Notes under the pieces: generated by a model | What the model was told of the DNA's origin: nothing | What the model saw: only the letters and a program-made list of their open reading frames with translations | Database searches by the model: none | Translations under genes and position numbers: made by a program | Shown: piece after piece, positions 23,795 through 36,367 of the stretch | Numbering within the stretch: the first letter of the stretch is position 1 | Layout of the letters: the number at the start of each line of letters is the position of its first letter | DNA from: Ectocarpus siliculosus | Taxonomy: Eukaryota > Sar > Phaeophyceae > Ectocarpales > Ectocarpaceae | Direction of reading: 5' to 3' | Assembly (NCBI GenBank): GCA_000310025.1 | Contig: FN649731.1 | Location: 1,557,761-1,612,159, forward strand | Length of the DNA: 54,399 nt

Positions 23795-26700
23795 ATGGCC
23801 TGCTGCTTCCAATGCGTCCCCAACGCGGAGATCGGCGTGATCGAAAGGCTCGGAAAGTATCAGGGCCTTGCCCAGCCGGGGTTTACCTGCATCTTGTGGC
23901 CGCTCGACAGCGTGAGTGATGGGTTGATGCGTTCTCGTCTTTCGGTCTGGCGGCCTTTTGGACTCTCACCAGGAATGGCAATTTTGGTTCATGCCAATCA
24001 GGACTGCATCACCGCAGGTGGGGGAAGGGAGGTCGTCCGGTCGCCGACAACAACAGGGCAAGAATAGCTATCAATGTGGCATATGTGTAGGTGCTCATCA
24101 TGCATCGTACAGCATCCAATCCCAAGTCGGCGGTAGAACAACATCAATATATCGGTGTAGGTATATCATTCTACATCCCAGGTACACCTCTTGTTCCTTT
24201 GCAGCTTTGACTAAAAGCTATCCGTGTTTTTGCTTGCGATCTGATTCTTACTGTTCGCTGCTGTGTGTTTTCGCAGATCGTGGCCAAGCTTTCCACGCGT
24301 GTGCAGCAGCTTGACGTCCGCATGGAGACCAAGGTGCTCGTGCATTGCATGTCCGACCGTCCTCCCACTCTCTCCGGCGTCCTGCTCCAGCACTCCTCAA
24401 ACTGCTGTCGCGTGTGCCCATCGCCAGTAGATGTCGTCGTCGTCCACTCTGAAAGCCAAGGGGATTTTTTTTTGTTTTTCCCCGATGGCCCTGCTGCCTA
24501 TCGTCGTGGTCGCGGTTTCCCCTCGTGGAGGGAGCAGTCATAGGGCGTGGTATGCATATATGTATTTATGGCCGAACATTAAACTCAAACTGGGACGATT
24601 GTCAGATGCAGCAGCAACGTCGCCTCGTACTGGGGGTAAGATAAACGATTTACCACAACGCTCTGCTGCTGTGCGCACGATGATGCTCGATCCCCCTTAC
24701 GTGTCCCTCCTTCCTTCCTTCCCTCCCTCCCTCCAAATTTCGTTCGTGTTCGATGCATCCGATCATTTTGTCTGTTGCTTTTAAACATGCCTCGTACGAG
24801 TTGTGTCCGTTGAATTTTGATTCCTCATGACGCCCACCGTTCTTTTCTTTTTTTTGTCGTCGTCGCCATTGTTCTCTCACTGTGGGGTGTGCTGTCTGTC
24901 TCCAGACCAAGGACAACGTGTTCGTAACGGCGGTCGTGTCCGTTCAGTACCAGCCCATCAAGTCAAAGGTGAGTGTAGTAGTTAGGTGTGTGGAGTTCGG
25001 CCTTGCGGTTCTTGTGGCCGTCCTGCGGTCTTTCCGTCCCGGTTTTGTAACGGGTGTACGGTAGTCAACAGCCGGGAATACGCAAGGCGTGTGGGTTGAT
25101 TCATGCCCTACTTTTCGCTTGTTATGTCGTCGTCCTACGGTACAAAGTAGACTTTGACACACTGGCAGGGGGTGATTCGTTTTTGTTTTTTTTCCATGCT
25201 CTCAATTTCCAGTTGTAAATTATCTCCCGAGGGCACGTGTTTCGGTTCTGAAGACCAGAGATGAGTGTCCTGTGTGGCAGCTGAAGATCCGGCGCCTCCC
25301 TTCCCACCGCACGGCCTTGTGCTCATCGCTCTTGAGATGCACGCACGTCACGGTGCCCCGTTATCGCCGCCGTTTGTGGTAATACCGATTAACATACTAT
25401 CACGGTGTAAATGGTGTAACCGTAGTCCCTGAACCGCTTTGTTCTGACTTTGCTTTTGTGCCGCGTGTGTCGTGTGTCCTGACTTTGCTTTTGTTGTGCA
25501 TCCTCTTGGCGTCTCTGCGACGTCGAAACGACACGTCGAAACGAAACGGCACGTTGAAACGAAACGACACACCAGATTTACGACGCGTTCTACAGGCTCA
25601 CCGACCCGCAGGCGCAGATCCGTTCCTACGTGTACGACGTGGTCAGAAGTGAGTGTGTGCTGCGCTCCTATTTTGATATCTTGCCAACAGTTTTTTTTGT
25701 TTTTGTTGCAATCCTTGTCTACGTGCAGCGATCGGCCGCGTTCGCTGTATACCCACAATAATCTGTTGTGTGTGCAGCGCTGGGGAGGTTGGGGGCGCGG
25801 CTTGACATCCAATTTTGCGTTGGCGGTGGTATTCCTACTGACTTTTCATGTCTTGTAGTTCTGGTGAAGGGCTGGGGGGCGCCCAAGGCACATACCATGA
25901 TCTCGTAGTGGCGTATTTGTGTCACCGGTCCTCGTCATGACGAAAGAAAAAGACCGGCTGATATCTGTTAGCCGGCCGCGTTGTATTGTGAAATAAGTGG
26001 CCTCTGTTGCGCGCGGGGGTCTGTCTTTAGCACGTGTGCCACAGGCTCCGCTTCCCGATCGAAGAGTGCCTGCAACGCGATGCGCGCTTTGAGGGTTGTC
26101 GTCAACAACGTTTATTCGTTGTATGCGCGCAGCAGGTGATCGTCGGTGTTACGAGTTTCTGAGAGATGCTTTCCCACAAGTAGGTCGGTGGTTCCGTACA
26201 CAGACTCACTAGGCAGTTTCGTTCCTCGTTCGTGTGGTGCTTGTTTTTTGTTCACGCACGCCCCCATCCAATTCTTCTGACGCCCGTGTTTTCGTCTGCC
26301 GTCGATTTCGGCAACAAACATTTCAACACTGCGCCAACGCAAACCCTCTCTTCCGCTTTGCTTTTTTGTTATTGTTTTTTTTGTTCCCGTCCGGCGAATC
26401 GTCATGTGGTGCGCCGCGTGTTCCTTGGCCACGCCGTGCCACCAGGTACCCTGCCTAAGTTGGACCTTGATCAGGCGTTCGACTCGAAAGAGGTATGTAC
26501 TTTCGCTGGCTTGGTGTATATCGCGGAGCCCCTAGAAATATTGGCAATATGGAGAGTACGGTGGTGTGTAGCAATAGCAATTGATGGAATCATATGACCC
26601 ATGTGTTTGAGGACTGGTGCTACTGTGGCCACGCCGTTCTTTGCTTTTTCCTTCCAAGCAGCGGTCTTTTATTAAAAGCGGGCGTCTTGACAGCTCTTGT

Positions 26701-29700
26701 GGCTGCTCGCCGCCATGCGCTTGAACAGGGCTAGACTTGTTTGTGCGTCGTCTCTCTTCCTTTTCCCCTTCATGTGTGTGTGTGTGTTTTCGTCCTATTT
26801 GTTCCGGCTTCTTGTAGTACAAACCATTTGTGCATGTGTACATACATGACTGCATAGTGCCTACATACACATCGAGTGGCAGCATTTTTTGCGACCTACG
26901 ACTACAATATACCGTGCTTGAAGGACCTGCTTGCTGGAAGAGGCCATGAGATCGCGCGCTCTTGCTTGCTTGCTTGCTTCATGACAGCGAAAACGATCAC
27001 GCGTGATGACGACGTACCACGCTTCATGCTTGCTTGATCATGGCAAATGAAACGAACCGATTTCTTCGGTGAAGACAATTTTGTTTCCCTCATACTGGTT
27101 CCTTTCAAAAACGCTTGGTGGTGCTAATGTTGGGACGGAACAGGACATCGCCATCGCGGTGAAGAACCAGCTTGAGGAGGTGATGCAGGAGTATGGTTAC
27201 CAGATCCTGCAGGCCCTGGTGACCGACATGGACCCGGATGCCCGCGTGAAGGGGGCCATGAACGAGATCAACGCCTCCAAGCGGCTGAGAGAGGCGGCCA
27301 CCAACAAGGCCGAGGCCGACAAGATCATGCAGGTGCTGTTTAGACGTTTGTTTTTTGGCTCGCTTACCACAAAGTACTGGACATGTGTTTGGTTGGGTCG
27401 TACATGGACGTTTGTTTTTTTGGGTCGCTTGCCTCAATGTGCTGGACAGCTTTTGTGGTTGAGTTCTGCTGATTACAAGCGCAACTAGTGGTTGTGGCGG
27501 ATACAACGGTTCGCTGATCCTGCCCGTTGGCTTGGATGGTTTCGATACGAGTGTTGACCGGCTGCATGCAGCATTGACACCGATTCCTTGCCTGTGATAT
27601 TTTCTAGTGGCGCTATACCTAGTAGCGGTCTTTGGATCGTTCATTTGACATCGTCGTGTGGCTTCTACCACTAATATATATATATATATATTTATTATTA
27701 TTTTTCCATCTGACCGGTGACGTCGATATTTCTGCGACGTTGCTCTCCCGGCACGTGTGCTTGCGATTCTCAGAAAATAACATGGTAATCAAAGACCGCA
27801 ACCCGTCAAAAGATAAAAAGATATATATATATATATACCCACAGCAGTCGTACTTTTTTTTCGTAGCGCTGACCCCCAAACGGCGGTGGCGTGTCCTTCC
27901 TTTCTGTCTTTCTTTCTTTCTTTCTTTCTTGTCGTTCTTTTTTTTTTTTACGCACGCAGGTTAAGGCGGCTGAGGCAGAGGCAGAGTCCAAGTACCTGTC
28001 CGGCGTGGGTGTGTCCAGGCAGCGCAAGGCCATCGTCGACGGCCTCCGCGACTCCGTGCAGACCTTCTCCGAAACCATCGACGGTGGGTTTTGAGTCACG
28101 TTGTTGGAGCACGCAAGATCCGACACACACACGCCGGCCAAAAATGTTGTGCTTGCAGGGTGTGGCGAGGGTGGTGTGGTAGTAGTGTAGCCGTTGCAAG
28201 CTTGCAAAGGAGCGGCGTTGCGACGGCGGTAATGTTGTGTTTCCACAATGCACGTATCGGAGTGTAGTCGCACAAGCCGAATCGCAGAGACGGCAGCGGC
28301 AAACGAAGGCAACACGATCATGATCGTGCACTCGGACAAAAGGACGAACACGGTCGCCGGTGTTGCTCTTTCATGGTATCTTAATCTTTTGTCATGTAAT
28401 CGTAATCTTTTGTCGACTCAGTTTTCGTTTGGGCTTGCTGTGTCGGTTTGCTGGACTTTCGGGTAGCCTTCCCCAGAGGCAGCCAAGCCGTACCGGTGCC
28501 CCCCGAGTCTGATCCTCCGCGTCACTGCCCGTAAGGTGGGGGCAGAGGAGGCGCGCCTAAACACGCGCCGTGGTGGTTGCGGAAAACGCACGCAAAACGC
28601 GTCTGCTTTCGAGTTCGTGGGCTCTTGCTGCACAGGTTAAAAAAACAATGCCTCGTTCACACTTTGCTTTCGATCGAAAAAGAGAACGACGTTCCGTTAT
28701 TCATCCTCCGCCTCCGTTGCCGTTGTATGGCAGGCAGCTGTTCTGTTGCCTCTCCTCTCTCCTCTGCTCTGGCTTCCTCTTTCCTTACGGAATTGTACGG
28801 TACGGGCGTTTGCTGATACTCTTCCGCCGTGATCATCCTGCTTGTCATTTGCTGCAGGGACTTCGCCGAAGGACGTGATGGACCTGCTCCTGCTGACCCA
28901 GTACTTCGACATGCTCCGCGACGTGGGCCAGTCCTCTCGCGCGGCGACGGTGTTCCTGCCGCACGCGCCGCAGTCCGTGGCCTCCTTGCAGGGCGCCATG
29001 CGCGACGGCTTCATGCAGGTGTGTATGCATACAATTTGAAGTATTTCAATATGTTTAAAATATACTGATATGAAAGACAACGAAACTATTAATCTGTTCT
29101 CAGCACGGCGCACGCCCTGCACATCTGAATGTGCGTAGCCCCCCCGGTTCGAATCGCGCTTCGGCGGGCAGGCAGGCGAAAATATTGTACGCGACGATGT
29201 AAACGGTGTGTAGGCTAGGCTGCTGTACGGCTCACACGCGCTGCCCAGTAAGCCTGCTCAGGTTTTTATTGTGATGTACATCTTGGATCAAGTATGGGAT
29301 CGGTGGAAACCCGGGGGTTAGTGTTCGGGTCCTCGCAACCCCTTCCTCTCTATTTCATAGATAAACACTTCATTTCTTCACGTACGCAGTCCTTGCTGTT
29401 CCTGTCGGGGGTCCCCGCGGACCGGTAAATGATGTGCCCCCCGGGTGAGACTGGCGGCGTGGCACCCTCTTAATCAGTCAACCGGCAAGCAGAAACAAGC
29501 AAGAGGTCGATGAGAAGGGAACTCCTGTAGTGTCTACTTGTAAGCTTTTGGCCCAACGTTTGGAGGGGTGTGTGCCCTTCCTCCCGCGGTTGCCCTGATC
29601 GCCCCGTTGCGCCCCGCCCCCCCCTACCTCCCCCCTCATGCTTTCTCGTTCTTCCCGCCCTTGTTCGCGTGCCCTCCTCTCTTGAAAATCGTCATCAGGG

Positions 29701-29749
29701 GCAAGCCGGCAGCGAGGGTCTCGCTTCTGCGCAGATGATGAACCGCTAA
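23795..29749 (+). CDS. HIR-type SPFH/band-7 (stomatin/prohibitin family) protein, paralogue 1
   Basis: Exons: 23795-23911, 24277-24333, 24906-24968, 25576-25648, 26446-26492, 27144-27332, 27960-28083, 28858-29018, 29699-29749 (293 aa, phases agree, usual HIR length). The SPFH domain begins at once ([16 protein letters not shown]) and contains the family landmarks [54 protein letters not shown] and [19 protein letters not shown], ending in a short coiled coil and the tail [19 protein letters not shown] proteins form oligomers in plasma-membrane microdomains and in plants act in defence-related cell death; the role in this organism is not known. The start MACCFQCV lacks the Gly2 used for myristoylation in plant HIRs but has three cysteines that could be acylated. 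Intron 8 holds a tRNA-like scrap near 29147. Confidence 0.9.
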
Positions 29750-32310
29750 GATTGAAACGCCCTGTTTCTTTCTTTTTTCCCCACACAATTAAGTGTAGAC
29801 ACCCCCCCCCTTGGTTTCGGTGGTACTGTAGGAGGAACGTAGTCGTTGGGGCGTTGGCGGCAGCGGGTGCGGTGCTTTTGACTTTCGGCTCCTCTTTTTT
29901 CAACCATGAAGAAATCACGAAGTAGTAGGATGTTTTGCGACTCGTTGTCGTTGGTTTTGGCCCTTTTTTTTCAACCAAGAAAAAACGTGTAGCATGTTTT
30001 GGGGCTCAGTTGTCGTTGGTTTGCCCATGTGGGAGTTTGGCTTTCAACATGACAACCGTTCGTTCGCTCTTCTTGTTGAAATTGCGCCGCTTTTGGAAGA
30101 GACACACAAATGAATACCTTTTAAGATCGTTTTGCCTTTACTTTTGTGCTTCGTGATAGTTTGTTATGTTCTGTGTGGATGGATGCATGGATCTATATTC
30201 TCACAGGAGGGCCAGAAACTTGTTGTATGATTCGGTCACCCGCCTGCTCGGCGGTGTTTTTTTTTTTGTTGTGCCCAACGCCAGGCCCCGTACGTGTTCA
30301 TTGGCAGCAATCGCCGGCAAGGACGCCCAGTAGGTGTATCGAATGGGTCGGGCAACCCCGCGGCTGTTTTTTTTGGGGTGGTGGTGTTGTACAGCTGAGG
30401 TCTCTGTTTCGTGCCGGTTGAATAGTGCCGGTTGAATAGTGCCCGGTACAGTGCCGGTGTTTTCGGCGGGCACACACTGAATTTCTGAGTCATTCTGAAA
30501 GTTTTCAGTGGCGCACACTAAGCAGGGCCTCTAACCTACTGCTGTACGGTATCTCCTTTGCCTCACCCGCCTCGCTTGTGTGTGTGTGCCGTTCTTTGGT
30601 GTGTCAGCTCTCGCCGCTTAAAACACTCAGCACTCCTTCGTGACGGACGCGCAGGGAGGGTTAGGCTTTGAGAGTGCTGCCGAGACCCCGACAGCTGACC
30701 AATAGGAGTAGAGCTTGCTGCCTGAGGTGTTTTTTTCGTTTCTCACAGTACTGTTAGAAACCCTCATTCTAGAAGCCACAGGTCGACCCTGTTACTCTTA
30801 CACGTTGTTGTTTCCGTTATTCCCATTAATAAGAAAAGCCGTTTCGGTCTCTGCTCAGAAGTACCTTCTGTGTACCGTGCTTAGTCCAACGGACGTCTTG
30901 CGTGGTTATTAACAGTAGTCTACATGCTGAAGGCTCTCCAAGGCAGTGGATACATGTCGATGAGAATAACGAGAACCCAGAAAATCAATCGTTGCAAAAT
31001 GACTACACCCAATCACAGGAAAGTGGACATTTTTGTGGTTGGGGAATGAAGGCCGGGGGTCTTCACGTTTTTTCCTACTCGAGATCGGCTTCTGGTCATG
31101 ATTTCGTTGTTGTTCCAGCAAGCAAGGGAAAGAAGGTGTGAGCGAGGGCCATGCATACAGCGTCCGAAACGCGACAAAGGTCTAGAGAACATGAATTTCT
31201 CCGTGAAACATTACCTCTCTCTTCTGCGCCCTCTGCTTATAGTGTCGTTATCCAGCAATTGGGTATTTTTGGATGAGGCAGGTGAACCTTGGCCCTCAGA
31301 AATCCGCTGTGCTGGTGATTATTGTCAGCGCGGCATTATACTTTAGCCAACCACGAAAACGATCCAACGGTTCAGTTACAACCATGGCAAGTGCATCTCT
31401 ACCTTTTCACGCCTTTGGGGGAAATGCTTGAAAGGTTTACGTGTCATCAGTAGATATTGTAGCTGGGCCGGAAGCTGGGTATGGCGTACTCGTGCCGAGT
31501 CGGTTCCTTACTACACTGCTGTGCTGTAGGCTCCGCGAACTACATACTGCTGTACACGTCCTGTAGATACCACACCCCATGGACACATTCTCGAAGCACC
31601 ATTGCTCGATGATGAAGAGGACGTGGCAATCAAATGCTTTGTTTTCGGAAGGCTTTCGACAGCACGGTGCTAGCACGGACATTTCCGACGACACACCATT
31701 GCTGTTTTTCTGCAAAACTATCGAGCTTTGAGAGTCGGTGCAGGGGGGAGTGGTATCTTACGTATCCCACCGGACTGTCATATTTTTTCCTGGATCTTTG
31801 GATCCTGGACTGGATATCCACGAATAACGGACGACGGACGACAGAACTTTTCGTGCCATTCTCAGGCGGCGCAAAATCTGGGAATTCCTCGTTGCTTTGC
31901 ACTGTGCACAGGCTACCCTACACAACCTCTCCATCGATCGACCCCTTGTTGCTGGTGCCCAAACAGCCGTGGGCCGCACGCGCAGCCTGTTTCTTCGTGG
32001 AAAGGTGTGTGCACTCGGCACAATCCAGGGCGGGGGGAAAGCAACGTATAGCAACCACGGCTCGCGTTCACGACACCGCTGGGTTTTCGAGGACGCCCCC
32101 CAGGTATGCCCCTAACTCTCGAAGTAAATAATACGGTGAATAAATAAGTCGAATGAAATGCCTCCAGGGGTCATTCATGTAGATTCGATGGGATGATGCC
32201 CAAAAGCTTGACGAGTCGACAGAACTCCGCTGCACTCAAGCGGATTTGATGGATAGCGGTCATTGATTGGAAGGAGCAGCTGGCGGTGGTTCCGTTTGCG
32301 AGAGGACACA
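29750..32310. other. intergenic region after the first HIR gene
   Basis: Apart from the repeat at 30411-30540, nothing is recognised. A frame at 31634-32131 (+) and opposing frames overlap without motifs. The sequence runs directly into the target duplication of the older copia element at 32311. Confidence 0.5.
30411..30540. repeat. dispersed repeat also found at 52.6 kb
   Basis: gtgccggttgaatagtgccggttgaatagtgcccgg (30411-30446) is followed by a stretch ending aagcagggcctctaacctact. Both parts match the array at 52611-52825 inside an EF-Tu intron (agtgccggttgaatagtgccggt ... aacagggacctcta). The family is non-coding. Confidence 0.65.
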
Positions 32311-32315
32311 TCGTT

Positions 32316-32572
32316 TGTTTGAGTGTTTGCGGCCTACGCCACATATTTATCGAGTGAGACTGTTTAGGTGATGTGTTTACTTCACGAGAGGTAGGCGACC
32401 GTCCTTCACACGGACGAAAGCGGGAGTGCTCCACACAGAGCAGCTCCAACAGGAAGGAGGGGCCCCGTGACTCATCACGGTGCCCCCTACCAAACGGCAA
32501 TCTTACCAATCTGCGTGACATCAAATCATACAGCACATGTATCCAACACCAATGTTCGCAGACCCACGAACA
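32316..32572 (-). repeat. LTR (3' LTR of the older copia element)
   Basis: A 257-bp direct repeat of 36109-36367. Boundaries are set by TG...CA ends and the flanking TCGTT duplication. The stretch just inside, on the minus strand, is ccagggaggg, a fitting polypurine tract. Confidence 0.88.
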
Positions 32573-32797
32573 CCCTCCCTGGTTCTTCACGCAAGTGACT
32601 AACCATCAATGGGGCAAGGACGCCCCTGGATACATCAGAAATACCAACGTGGTAATATGTGGAGGGGAAACCCGGCGTCCGGGCAAAACCCCTCGAAAAA
32701 AAAACTACCACCACAAAAAAAAAACGTCGCTATCACAGCGGATCACAACGGCCGCACTTATTAGAAAGTCCAATGCAAGTGCTAAAACCAGCTACAG

Positions 32798-34140
32798 CTA
32801 CAACTGCGGCAAATTCATCAACTTGCGCCGGTGGTACTGCAGACTGACCCTGCTAAGGGCCTTGGTTAGGAGGTCTGCGTGTTGCTCCGTTGTCGGAACG
32901 AACTTGACCGAAATATCCCCCGACCTAAACAATCCGCGGATAAAATGAAACCTCACGTCGATGTGTTTCGTGCGACCTGAGCAGAGGGAGTTCTGCACCA
33001 ACGCTATGGCCCCCTGGTTGTCCTCAAGGACCTGGATGCTGCTACCACTGGTCTCTGGGGCAACAAACGAAAGCACAGCACGCACAAACAACGCCTCCTT
33101 GACGCCCTCCCCAGCAGCAATGTACTCGGCTTCCGTCGAAGACAAATACACGATGCTCTGTGTCTTGCTACCATGGCTGACTACGGTACCTCCAACCGTC
33201 GCTGCCGACCCTGACACCGAACGCCTATCCTCCGTGTCGGCGTAGCTAGCGTCTACGTACACGGCCAGCCCTAACCCCGATCCCCGTTGGTAGGTGATGC
33301 CGAGATCCCTCGTCTGCTTTAGGTAGCCGAGGATCTTCTGTATTGCACCCCAGTGCCTCTTCGCCGGGGCGTGGGCGTGGCGCGCTACCGCACGCACGGC
33401 GAACGATACGTCTGGACGCGAGAACGTCGACACCAACATCGTGCTGCCGATGGCCTCCCTCACCGGCCACTCCCCTCCCTTCTCATCATCTCGCTTCGGT
33501 CCTAGGTCGGCACCGGGGGTAGCGGGGATGTGGGAGGTCGATTGCACATCAAAGCGTTTCACCATGCTGTCAATGTACGCGGTTTCGGAGATTCTAAGAG
33601 TCCCAGCCTCTACATCTCTCTCGATGGCAAACCCGTCAAACCATTCGCACTCTCCAAGGTTTTTGGTGGGAAATTTCTTGTTGAGAGAAGCAAGCAACTC
33701 CTCACAATCCTCGTCAGACCCAGCCACCAAAATGTCATCCACGTAGATCACGATAATCATCACCACGACTTCGTCTGCCATCGTGCGGAAAACACACGGG
33801 TCCGCCTTGCACTGTTCGAACCCGTTCTCCACCAGCGTATCAGCAGCGTGGTACCCCCACTGCCTACCGCTCTGCTTCAGACCGTAAATCGCACGCTCAG
33901 CCTTAACAATTTTATGCGATTTTTCCCCGCACCCAGCGGGGAGCCTCAGAAAAACCTCCTCGTCTAGCGTGGCGTGTGTGTGTACGCCTGCTTCACATCC
34001 CAGTGGTTGAGGTTCATGCCCTTCTCGTTTGCTACCGCAAGCATCAGCTTAATGGATGCGGATGAGGGGCAAGGGGAAGACGAATGGAAATAATCGACGT
34101 TCGGGATTTGCGAAAACCCCCTAGCAACCCTACGCGCTCG
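32798..34140 (-). pseudogene. copia reverse transcriptase (C-terminal part) and RNase H, broken
   Basis: An open frame of about 344 residues (33832-32798) contains the RT active-site box IYVDDILVAGS, then the copia RNase H run with ADTEDRRSVSGSA, LSSTEAEYIAAGEGVKEAL, EDNQGAIAL, KHIDVRFHFIR and EQHADLLTKAL. It extends upstream in other frames to AERAIYGLKQSGRQWGY and WDVKQAYTHT, and near 34100 to GGFSQIPNVDYF, with a stop and frameshift between. These are standard copia landmarks; the gene is not functional as it stands. Confidence 0.9.
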
Positions 34141-34170
34141 TGTGCGTGATTAACCAATATAATCAAACTA

Positions 34171-34480
34171 GTGGCGTCCCACGAGCTAAGTGAATCCCCC
34201 ATACGCAAGCGTCCGAGTGATGTAGACCCCCCCCCCATGACCGTAGCTGGCATTGCCAAGTCTGTGTACAGAGAGGGGTGGGAACAGGCCATGAGGGAAG
34301 AGTTTGAAGGGCACTTGGGCACGGGGACGTTTTCATTCGTAGATGGCACGCCAGAGGGGCGCAGGCCTGTGAGCTCAAAGTGGTGTTTTAGTTGGAAGAC
34401 GAAGACCAACAAGGAAGGGAAGATAGACAAGCTCAAAGCGCGTGTGGTTGCTAGGAGGTTTTCGCAAAGTCGAACATCTT
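34171..34480 (+). pseudogene. copia RT N-terminal segment in inverted orientation
   Basis: Inside an otherwise minus-strand element, this plus-strand stretch reads WEQAMREEFEGHLGTGTF and then SSKWCFSWKTKTNKEGKID and LKARVVARRFSQ, the start of copia RT. It stops exactly at the conserved FSQ, where the minus-strand RT resumes. It is bounded by inverted copies: 34171-34220 pairs with 34800-34849, and 34443-34480 pairs with 34093-34140. Confidence 0.82.
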
Positions 34481-34501
34481 CCGCATCAAGGCCTGTTTTT
34501 T

Positions 34502-36098
34502 TTACCCCTGTGACTCTGGATCGTAGACCTTTTCCAATTCCGCGAGGACCTCTTTCGCTGACGTACAGTTGCTGATGATTGCTTTGTCAGCTTCTTTTAC
34601 CATAGCAGTAGCGATAAAATGGAACGCCTGAAGCCCTCGTTGGACTTCTACTCTCGTGTGCCCCCTACGGAGCAGTTCGGAAGTCGACAAGTTTGGGTCG
34701 CCGACGGGGATACTGCTCTCTGCATCCCCTATAAACTGCCCGTCCAAGTCGATGGTCTTCGCAGCTTGGATGAACGATTTTCGCCACGAATCAAATCCGT
34801 AGCTACATCACTCGGACGCTTGCGTATGGGGGATTCACTTAGCTCGTGGGACGCCAGAGCCGTCTCGAAGGCGTCTGGCGAGTTGAGCTTGAGGTCCACC
34901 GCACCCAGCCGGAAGTCCTCTGCTTCTTGGCGCGCAGCGTGGGCCTCCTCCGCGCGCTCGACCAGCAACTCTCGCACCACCCTCGCCTCTAGCCCCTCCG
35001 CCACGTGGAGTACCGCCGAGAGCATCCAGCGGGTGAACTCCTCCGTGCTGCTGACGGGCAGGCTCGCCACCGAGGCGAGCAGGGCTTCGGCACTTATCGG
35101 GGACGGGGGCGACTCGTACCTCGGGTTTCTGCGAGGGTTTTCTCTGGTGCGGCGGCTGGTGAGTTCCGCCGGCTTGTCGAAGCGGGCGAGCCGCCGGGCC
35201 TCTGGCCCGCGGAGCGCCAGGAGATCCGTCTCGCTATCGCTGCCGCTGCCGCTGCCGCTGCCGCTGCCGCTGCCGCTGTTGATGCCGCTGTCGCTGCCGC
35301 TGCCACTGTTGCTGCCTCTGTCGCTGCCGCTGCCGCTGCCGCTGCCGCTACCGCTGCCGCCGTTACCGCGGCTGCTGCTGCTGCGGCGGTCGTCCTCGCC
35401 GCCGGCTCTACGCGCGCGGGCGGCCCCGCGACCCCCGGGGCTGCCGTCGTGCCAAGGTTGAAACCTGGTCCTCCATCCACAGGTTCTCCCTCCGCCCTCC
35501 CTCCACCTTGGCTCGATGCGCCCTCCCCAACCTCGTCCTCCTCAGTCGCGAATTCCTCTTCCTCCTCTGCGATGGGAGGCAGCGACTGGGGCAGGGCGGT
35601 GGGGGCGGCGGGTACGGATTGCCAGGTGAGGTTGCGAGTTGTTATCGCTTGGCTTTTTTCGTCCAGAAGCGGGGCATTGACCGTCACTCTTTTCTGGTGG
35701 CTACTGCTGTAGCCGTCGAGGTATTCTCAATTTCCTCGAATCACGGGTATCTCACCTGGGGGGTTTAATCCCCTCGCTTCCCCGTAGTCTGGTCCACTGC
35801 CCGGGCCCACTCCGGCTGGTCTCGCAGGGTTCGCTTCCAGCAGCTGCCGTGGTCCTTGCCCACCATCTCTCGCTTGCTGCTGGAGAAATGCCCCGCCTCC
35901 GCCGTGCGGCTGCAGGGGCTCCTTCTTCTTCATCGACTCCTCCACCAGGGCCGCCAATTGGGAAATCTGCAGTTGCAAACTTGCAAGCTCTGCATTGCGG
36001 CCCTCCTCCACCGGCGGGCGGATCTGTTCTCCGCTCGCAGCAGTGGGCACCTCATCTCCGGTAGAGCTCATCCCGATGTGGCTTCCCTCGAGGGCCAA
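34502..36098 (-). pseudogene. copia Gag remnants with alanine-coding hexanucleotide repeat
   Basis: Minus-strand frames: 36098-35727 starts MALEGSHIGMSSTGDEVP; 35687-35094 is acidic and then alanine-rich; 35070-34729; and 34747-34502 contains GLQAFHFIATAMVKEADKA, then a run ending EVLAELEKVYDPESQG, a UBN2-like copia Gag region. The pieces lie in different frames, so Gag is broken. The Ala run comes from repeated gctgcc/gcc units at about 35236-35372, whose antisense gives a spurious Leu-Pro frame. Confidence 0.72.
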
Positions 36099-36108
36099 AA
36101 CTCTAGAG

Positions 36109-36367
36109 TGTTTGAGTGTTTACGACCTACGCCACATATTTATCGAGTGAGACTGTTTAGGTGATGTGTTTACTTCACGAGAGGTAGGCGACCGTCCTTC
36201 ACACAGACGAAAGAGTGACAGTGCTCCACACAGAGCAGCTCCAACAGCAAGGAGGGGCCCCGTGACTCATCATCGTGCTCCCTACCAAACGGCAATCTTA
36301 CCAATCTGCGTGACACCAAATCATACAGCACATGTATCCAACACCAATGTTCGCAGACCCACGAACA
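36109..36367 (-). repeat. LTR (5' LTR of the older copia element)
   Basis: A 259-bp direct repeat of 32316-32572. The adjoining internal bases on the plus strand, CCAAAACTCTAGAG (36095-36108), mark the primer-binding position. Confidence 0.88.

Larger units (their letters stand above)
32316..36367 (-). mobile_element. older Ty1/copia-type LTR retrotransposon, rearranged and defective
   Basis: Two LTRs (32316-32572 and 36109-36367) start TGTTTGAGTG and end CACGAACA on the plus strand and are flanked by the 5-bp duplication TCGTT (32311-32315 and 36368-36372). The element reads right to left: Gag frames near the right LTR, RT/RNase H near the left LTR, and a purine-rich tract next to the left LTR. 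The LTRs differ at about a dozen positions, so the insertion is not recent. Protease and integrase are missing and part of RT is inverted. It lies between the two HIR paralogues. Confidence 0.88.

Noticed and set aside
29089-29175. tRNA-like B box (ggttcgaatcgcg) in HIR1 intron 8
   Set aside because: The last B-box base is wrong, the T stem and acceptor do not pair, and no A box sits at the right distance. At most it is a decayed tRNA/SINE scrap.
31634-32131. 165-codon plus-strand frame
   Set aside because: No motif, an opposing frame of similar length, and a position directly beside transposon insertions; coding status is not supported.
34619-35461. 280-residue plus-strand frame rich in Leu-Pro
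   Set aside because: It is the antisense of the gctgcc/gcc repeat in the Gag remnants of the older copia element; the composition is entirely that of the repeat.
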